Shown here one piece after another: positions 23,105-25,658 of a stretch of DNA of 25,658 nt. The notes under the pieces were generated by a model that was given only the letters and a program-made list of their open reading frames with translations, was not told where the DNA came from and made no database searches. How positions within the stretch are numbered: position 1 is the first letter of the stretch; the number at the start of each line of letters is the position of its first letter. The stretch comes from Actinomycetes bacterium (GTDB lineage: Bacteria; Actinomycetota; Acidimicrobiia; Acidimicrobiales; Palsa-688): the NCBI GenBank assembly GCA_021816565.1, contig JAKAXN010000016.1:1-25658 (forward strand), in the 5' to 3' direction. The translations under genes were made by a program, and so were the position numbers.

Positions 23105-23605
23105 GTGAAGACCATCCACGAGGAGTTGGAGTTCGACCATCCCACCGAGCGGGTGTTCGCACTGATCTCGACCGGGGCGTTCCAACTCGCGATCATCTCC
23201 CACATCGGGGGCCACGACGGGGAACTGCTCGAGGAGGAGGCCACCGCCGGGGGCGGCGTCCGCCTGGTGACGCGCCAGCGGACCGGCGTGGAGCTGCCCG
23301 GCTTCGCCAAGAAGCTCATACCGGCCAACACGACGGTCACCCAGACCTACGAGTGGGGACCGGCCGCTCCCGATGGCAGCCGGGACGGATCCTGGGCCGC
23401 CGAGATCAAGGGAGCACCGGTCTCGCTGTCGGGACCGACCGCGCTGCGACCGGCCGGTGGCGGCTGCGTGCAGGTCTTCGAGGGTCAGGTAAAGGCGTCG
23501 GTACCGATCGTCGGGGGGAAGCTGGAGTCCTTCGCCTTGGACAACCTGCGCCGGGATCTGGTCCGCACCCGGGATTTCACCGCCGGACGCCTGGCCGACG
23601 GCTAG
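23105..23605 (+). CDS. DUF2505 family protein (START/SRPBCC-like)
   Basis: This 166-residue protein fits DUF2505, an actinobacterial family predicted to adopt a START-like lipid or hydrophobic-ligand pocket. The pattern includes the amphipathic start IHEELEFDHPTERVFALIST, a ELPGFAKKLIP segment, TVTQTYEW, the strand AEIKGAPVSLSGPTALRP and the signature VKASVPIVGGKLESFALDNL near the C-terminus. No signal peptide is present. GTG 23105 is preferred because it has a -10 hexamer 7 nt upstream; the open frame upstream overlaps hemW. Function unknown. It converges on rsmE with a 46-nt gap holding a palindrome. Confidence 0.85.
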   Translation: MKTIHEELEFDHPTERVFALISTGAFQLAIISHIGGHDGELLEEEATAGGGVRLVTRQRTGVELPGFAKKLIPANTTVTQTYEWGPAAPDGSRDGSWAAEIKGAPVSLSGPTALRPAGGGCVQVFEGQVKASVPIVGGKLESFALDNLRRDLVRTRDFTAGRLADG

Positions 23606-23615
23606 CCCGGCCCGC

Positions 23616-23629
23616 AACGGGGCCCCGTT
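23616..23629. terminator. 14-bp palindrome between convergent DUF2505 and rsmE genes
   Basis: AACGGGGCCCCGTT is perfectly self-complementary and lies between two convergent stops. It can fold as a 5-bp stem with GGCC loop on either strand and may be a weak bidirectional terminator. No U-run follows, so it is not a classical intrinsic terminator and could be a protein site. Confidence 0.35.
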
Positions 23630-23651
23630 CGTCACCGGACCGCCTCCCGGA

Positions 23652-24431
23652 TCACGACGCGGGGCCCGGCGAGACCACGCCGGCCCGCAGGGCGCTGAGG
23701 AGGACCCCGGCCGCCACGGCCGCCGTCTCCGCCCGCAGGACCGAGGGACCGAGGCCGACGGCGCCCGGGAAGCCTGCCAGTTCGTCCGGCGACCAGCCCC
23801 CTTCGGGTCCCACCAAGACGGTGTGGAGCCCCCGGTGAGGGGGTGGGCCCCCCATCTGGGCCGCCGCCACTCCGGACCCCGTCCCGGACCCGGCGGTGCC
23901 GGACGCGGCGGCTTCCTCGAGCAGCGCCCGCACCGGCACCGGCCCCTCGATGACCGGCACCCACAGCTGCCGGCTCTGGCACACCGCCGAGCGGGCCACC
24001 TTCTCCAGTCGGCCCAGGTGGGACGCCGCCCGGTCCCCGGTCCAGCGCACCACCCCCCGGTCGGTGTCGAGCACGACGATGCGGTCCACCCCCAGCTCCG
24101 TGAGCTTCTGCACCGCCCACTCGGGACGGTCCCCCTTGACCGGGGCGAAGCCCACGGTCAGGGCCGGCAGGCGCGGCGGCTGCATTCGGGGCGGCCCGGC
24201 CGGCTCCAGTCGGCCGGGCCCGGCATAACGGCACGGCAGGTAGCCTCCACGGCCGTCGGTGGCGCCCACCGCCTCGCCCGGGCGCAGCCGCAGGACCGAC
24301 GCCAGGTGGTGGGCAGCGTCGGAGTCGAGCTCGAGCGACGAACCCTGGGGGCCGTCGAGCGATGCCACGATCACATGGGCGGAGACGGTCTCCGCTCCCG
24401 TCGCGGGCCCGGGACCGGTGGAGCGAGCCAA
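23652..24431 (-). CDS. rsmE: 16S rRNA m3U1498 methyltransferase RsmE
   Basis: RsmE methylates N3 of U1498 in 16S rRNA. This 259-residue protein has the N-terminal PUA-like part with DAAHHLASVLRLRPGE (38-53). A SPOUT knot domain follows with KLTELGVDRIVVL, RSAVCQSRQLWVP, LVGPEGGW (206-213) and LGPSVLRAETA (227-237). A Gly/Ala-rich insert (about 176-200) is longer than usual. The start is uncertain: TTG 24431 is the first in-frame start after the dnaJ stop (10 nt away). GTG codons inside HVIVAS would give a shorter, more family-like N-terminus. It is probably cotranscribed with dnaJ. Confidence 0.92.
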   Translation of the reverse strand: MARSTGPGPATGAETVSAHVIVASLDGPQGSSLELDSDAAHHLASVLRLRPGEAVGATDGRGGYLPCRYAGPGRLEPAGPPRMQPPRLPALTVGFAPVKGDRPEWAVQKLTELGVDRIVVLDTDRGVVRWTGDRAASHLGRLEKVARSAVCQSRQLWVPVIEGPVPVRALLEEAAASGTAGSGTGSGVAAAQMGGPPPHRGLHTVLVGPEGGWSPDELAGFPGAVGLGPSVLRAETAAVAAGVLLSALRAGVVSPGPAS

Positions 24432-24441
24432 GCGGCCCCGG

Positions 24442-25599
24442 CTACTTGAACGCGCTGCGCAGCTTGGACATCAGTCCGGCGTCGTGGGGAGCCACCTGCT
24501 CGCCCCGCAGCTCGGCCAGCCGGCGCAGCAGATCGTCCTGCTCCTTGGTCAGGTCGTCGGGGGTGTCGACGATGACCGTGACGATGAGGTCGCCCCGGCC
24601 CCGGCTCTGCAGGTGGGGGACCCCCCGGCCCCGCAGGCGGATCTCCCTACCGCTCTGCGTGCCACCCGGGATGGTGAGCTCCTCCTCGCCGTCGAGGGTC
24701 TCGAACGACACCGTGGCCCCCAGTGCGGCCTGGGTCATCGGCACGTGGAACTCGGCCAGGAGGTCGAAGCCCCTCCTGGTCATGACCGGATGGGGCCGTA
24801 CCCGCAGATGCACGTACAGGTCGCCGGGAGGGCCGCCCTTGATGCCACCGGCCCCGCGACCGGGCAGGCGCAGCGTCGACCCCTCGTCCACCCCGGCCGG
24901 GATGTCCACCACGAAGGTCCGCTCCTCCCGGCGTCGGCCCTCGCCCCGGCAGTCGACGCAGGGGGAGTTGATCTCCTCGCCCGTACCGCCGCAGCGGGAG
25001 CAGGGGGATGCGGTGACCATCTGACCGAGGAAGGACTGGCGCACCCGGCGGATCTCGCCGGTGCCCCCGCACTGGCCGCAGGTGACCGGGGTGGTGCCCG
25101 GCCGGGCCCCGGAGCCGTCGCACGTCTCGCAGGTCTGGGGCAGCCGGACGGTCAGCTCGTGGTGCAGCCCGAAGACCGCCTCGGCGAAGTCGATGACCAC
25201 CGTCGCCTCGGCGTCCTCGCCCTTGCGGGGCCCGGTCCGGGCCCGGGCCGTGCCACCACCGCCCATGCCGGAACCGAAGAAGGCGTCGAAGATGTCACCG
25301 AAGCCGCCCATGCCCCCGGCCCCGAAGCCGGCGAAGGGGTCACCCCCGCCGGTACCGGCAGCGCCGGTACCACGCAGGCCGGCCGGGCCGAACATGTCGT
25401 ACTGACGCCGCCGTTCGGGGTCGCGGAGGGTCTCGTAGGCCAGGTTGACCAGCTTGAAGCGCTCCTCCGCGGCGGCGTCACCGGGATTGGCGTCGGGATG
25501 GAGCTCCCGGGCCAGGCGCAGATACGCCTTCTTGATCTCGTCGGCCGACGCGCTCTTGGATACTCCGAGCACCTCGTAGAAGTCGTCCGTGGCGGCCAC
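24442..25599 (-). CDS. dnaJ: Chaperone protein DnaJ
   Basis: DnaJ (385 residues) is the Hsp40 co-chaperone that stimulates DnaK ATPase and delivers substrates. The J domain has FYEVLGV and HPD at about 35-37. A Gly/Phe-rich region (DPFAGFGAGGMGGFGD) follows, then four zinc-finger repeats CETCDGSG, CGQCGGTG, CSRCGGTG and CVDCRGEG, and the C-terminal substrate-binding domains. GTG 25599 is chosen because AGGGG lies 8 nt upstream; TTG 25605 would put that site only 2 nt away. It follows the preceding gene's stop by 11 nt. DnaK and GrpE are not in the window. Confidence 0.95.
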   Translation of the reverse strand: MAATDDFYEVLGVSKSASADEIKKAYLRLARELHPDANPGDAAAEERFKLVNLAYETLRDPERRRQYDMFGPAGLRGTGAAGTGGGDPFAGFGAGGMGGFGDIFDAFFGSGMGGGGTARARTGPRKGEDAEATVVIDFAEAVFGLHHELTVRLPQTCETCDGSGARPGTTPVTCGQCGGTGEIRRVRQSFLGQMVTASPCSRCGGTGEEINSPCVDCRGEGRRREERTFVVDIPAGVDEGSTLRLPGRGAGGIKGGPPGDLYVHLRVRPHPVMTRRGFDLLAEFHVPMTQAALGATVSFETLDGEEELTIPGGTQSGREIRLRGRGVPHLQSRGRGDLIVTVIVDTPDDLTKEQDDLLRRLAELRGEQVAPHDAGLMSKLRSAFK

Positions 25600-25610
25600 A
25601 GGCAACGCCC

Positions 25611-25658
25611 CTACCTTTCCTCTGGACCCTTGCTCAGCGCCTGGCCGAGCCGCTTGCT
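25611..25658 (-). CDS. C-terminal end of upstream gene, probably heat-shock repressor HrcA
   Basis: The last 15 codons of a minus-strand frame, reading SKRLGQALSKGPEER then TAG at 25611-25613. It has no diagnostic motif. HrcA is suggested because hrcA usually precedes this type of dnaJ in actinomycetes and HrcA proteins often end in such a basic helix. Another upstream gene cannot be excluded. Confidence 0.45.
   Translation of the reverse strand, partial: SKRLGQALSKGPEER

Overview
The window is very G+C-rich, densely packed chromosomal DNA from an actinomycete-like bacterium, most plausibly Acidimicrobiia or a relative. The lineage evidence is: a NucS/EndoMS mismatch endonuclease gene; a CpaB/CpaE/TadABC pilus locus of the actinobacterial type without a visible secretin; an F420-dependent-type LLM oxidoreductase; a DUF2505 protein; and frequent GTG/TTG starts, several with a -10 hexamer 6-7 nt upstream (leaderless style). 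No rRNA, tRNA, CRISPR, transposase or phage gene is visible.

Layout. (1) 1-8061 is a mostly minus-strand housekeeping block, read right to left: HIT hydrolase, phoH, ybeY, corC-like, era, an LLM oxidoreductase, uppS and the start of recO. A DinG-type helicase on the plus strand sits between era and the LLM gene. (2) 8086-9088 holds an LSm-like duplicated protein (+) and a small HTH regulator (-). (3) 9089-18224 is the Tad pilus region. cpaB and a CpaE/TadZ-like gene lie on the plus strand. tadA-tadB-tadC, a small pilin with its own promoter, and three TadE-like pseudopilin genes lie on the minus strand. nucS and an unknown membrane protein gene lie between the two arms. (4) 18276-19327 holds a divergent pair: an avidin/streptavidin-like protein (-) and a macro-domain protein (+). 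(5) 19340-21932 is a translationally coupled three-gene minus-strand operon: a membrane-anchored pseudokinase, a LysM membrane protein and a Pro/Thr-stalk membrane protein. (6) 21978-25658 holds hemW (-), a DUF2505 gene (+), rsmE and dnaJ (-), and the last codons of a gene that is probably hrcA.

How the parts fit. Blocks 1 and 6 are the two ends of a commonly conserved heat-shock/RNA/ribosome-maturation cluster (hrcA-dnaJ-rsmE-HIT-phoH-ybeY-corC-era-recO-uppS), here separated by about 15.6 kb. The Tad region encodes the motor ATPase, platform proteins, pilin, pseudopilins, the CpaB SAF protein and a localisation ATPase whose P-loop is degenerate. The HTH gene next to cpaB shares a 33-34 nt promoter-proximal sequence with the cpaB promoter and may be its regulator. 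The least familiar content is the avidin-like gene next to the macro-domain gene, and the pseudokinase/LysM/PT-stalk operon, which looks like a cell-envelope signalling or scaffold module.
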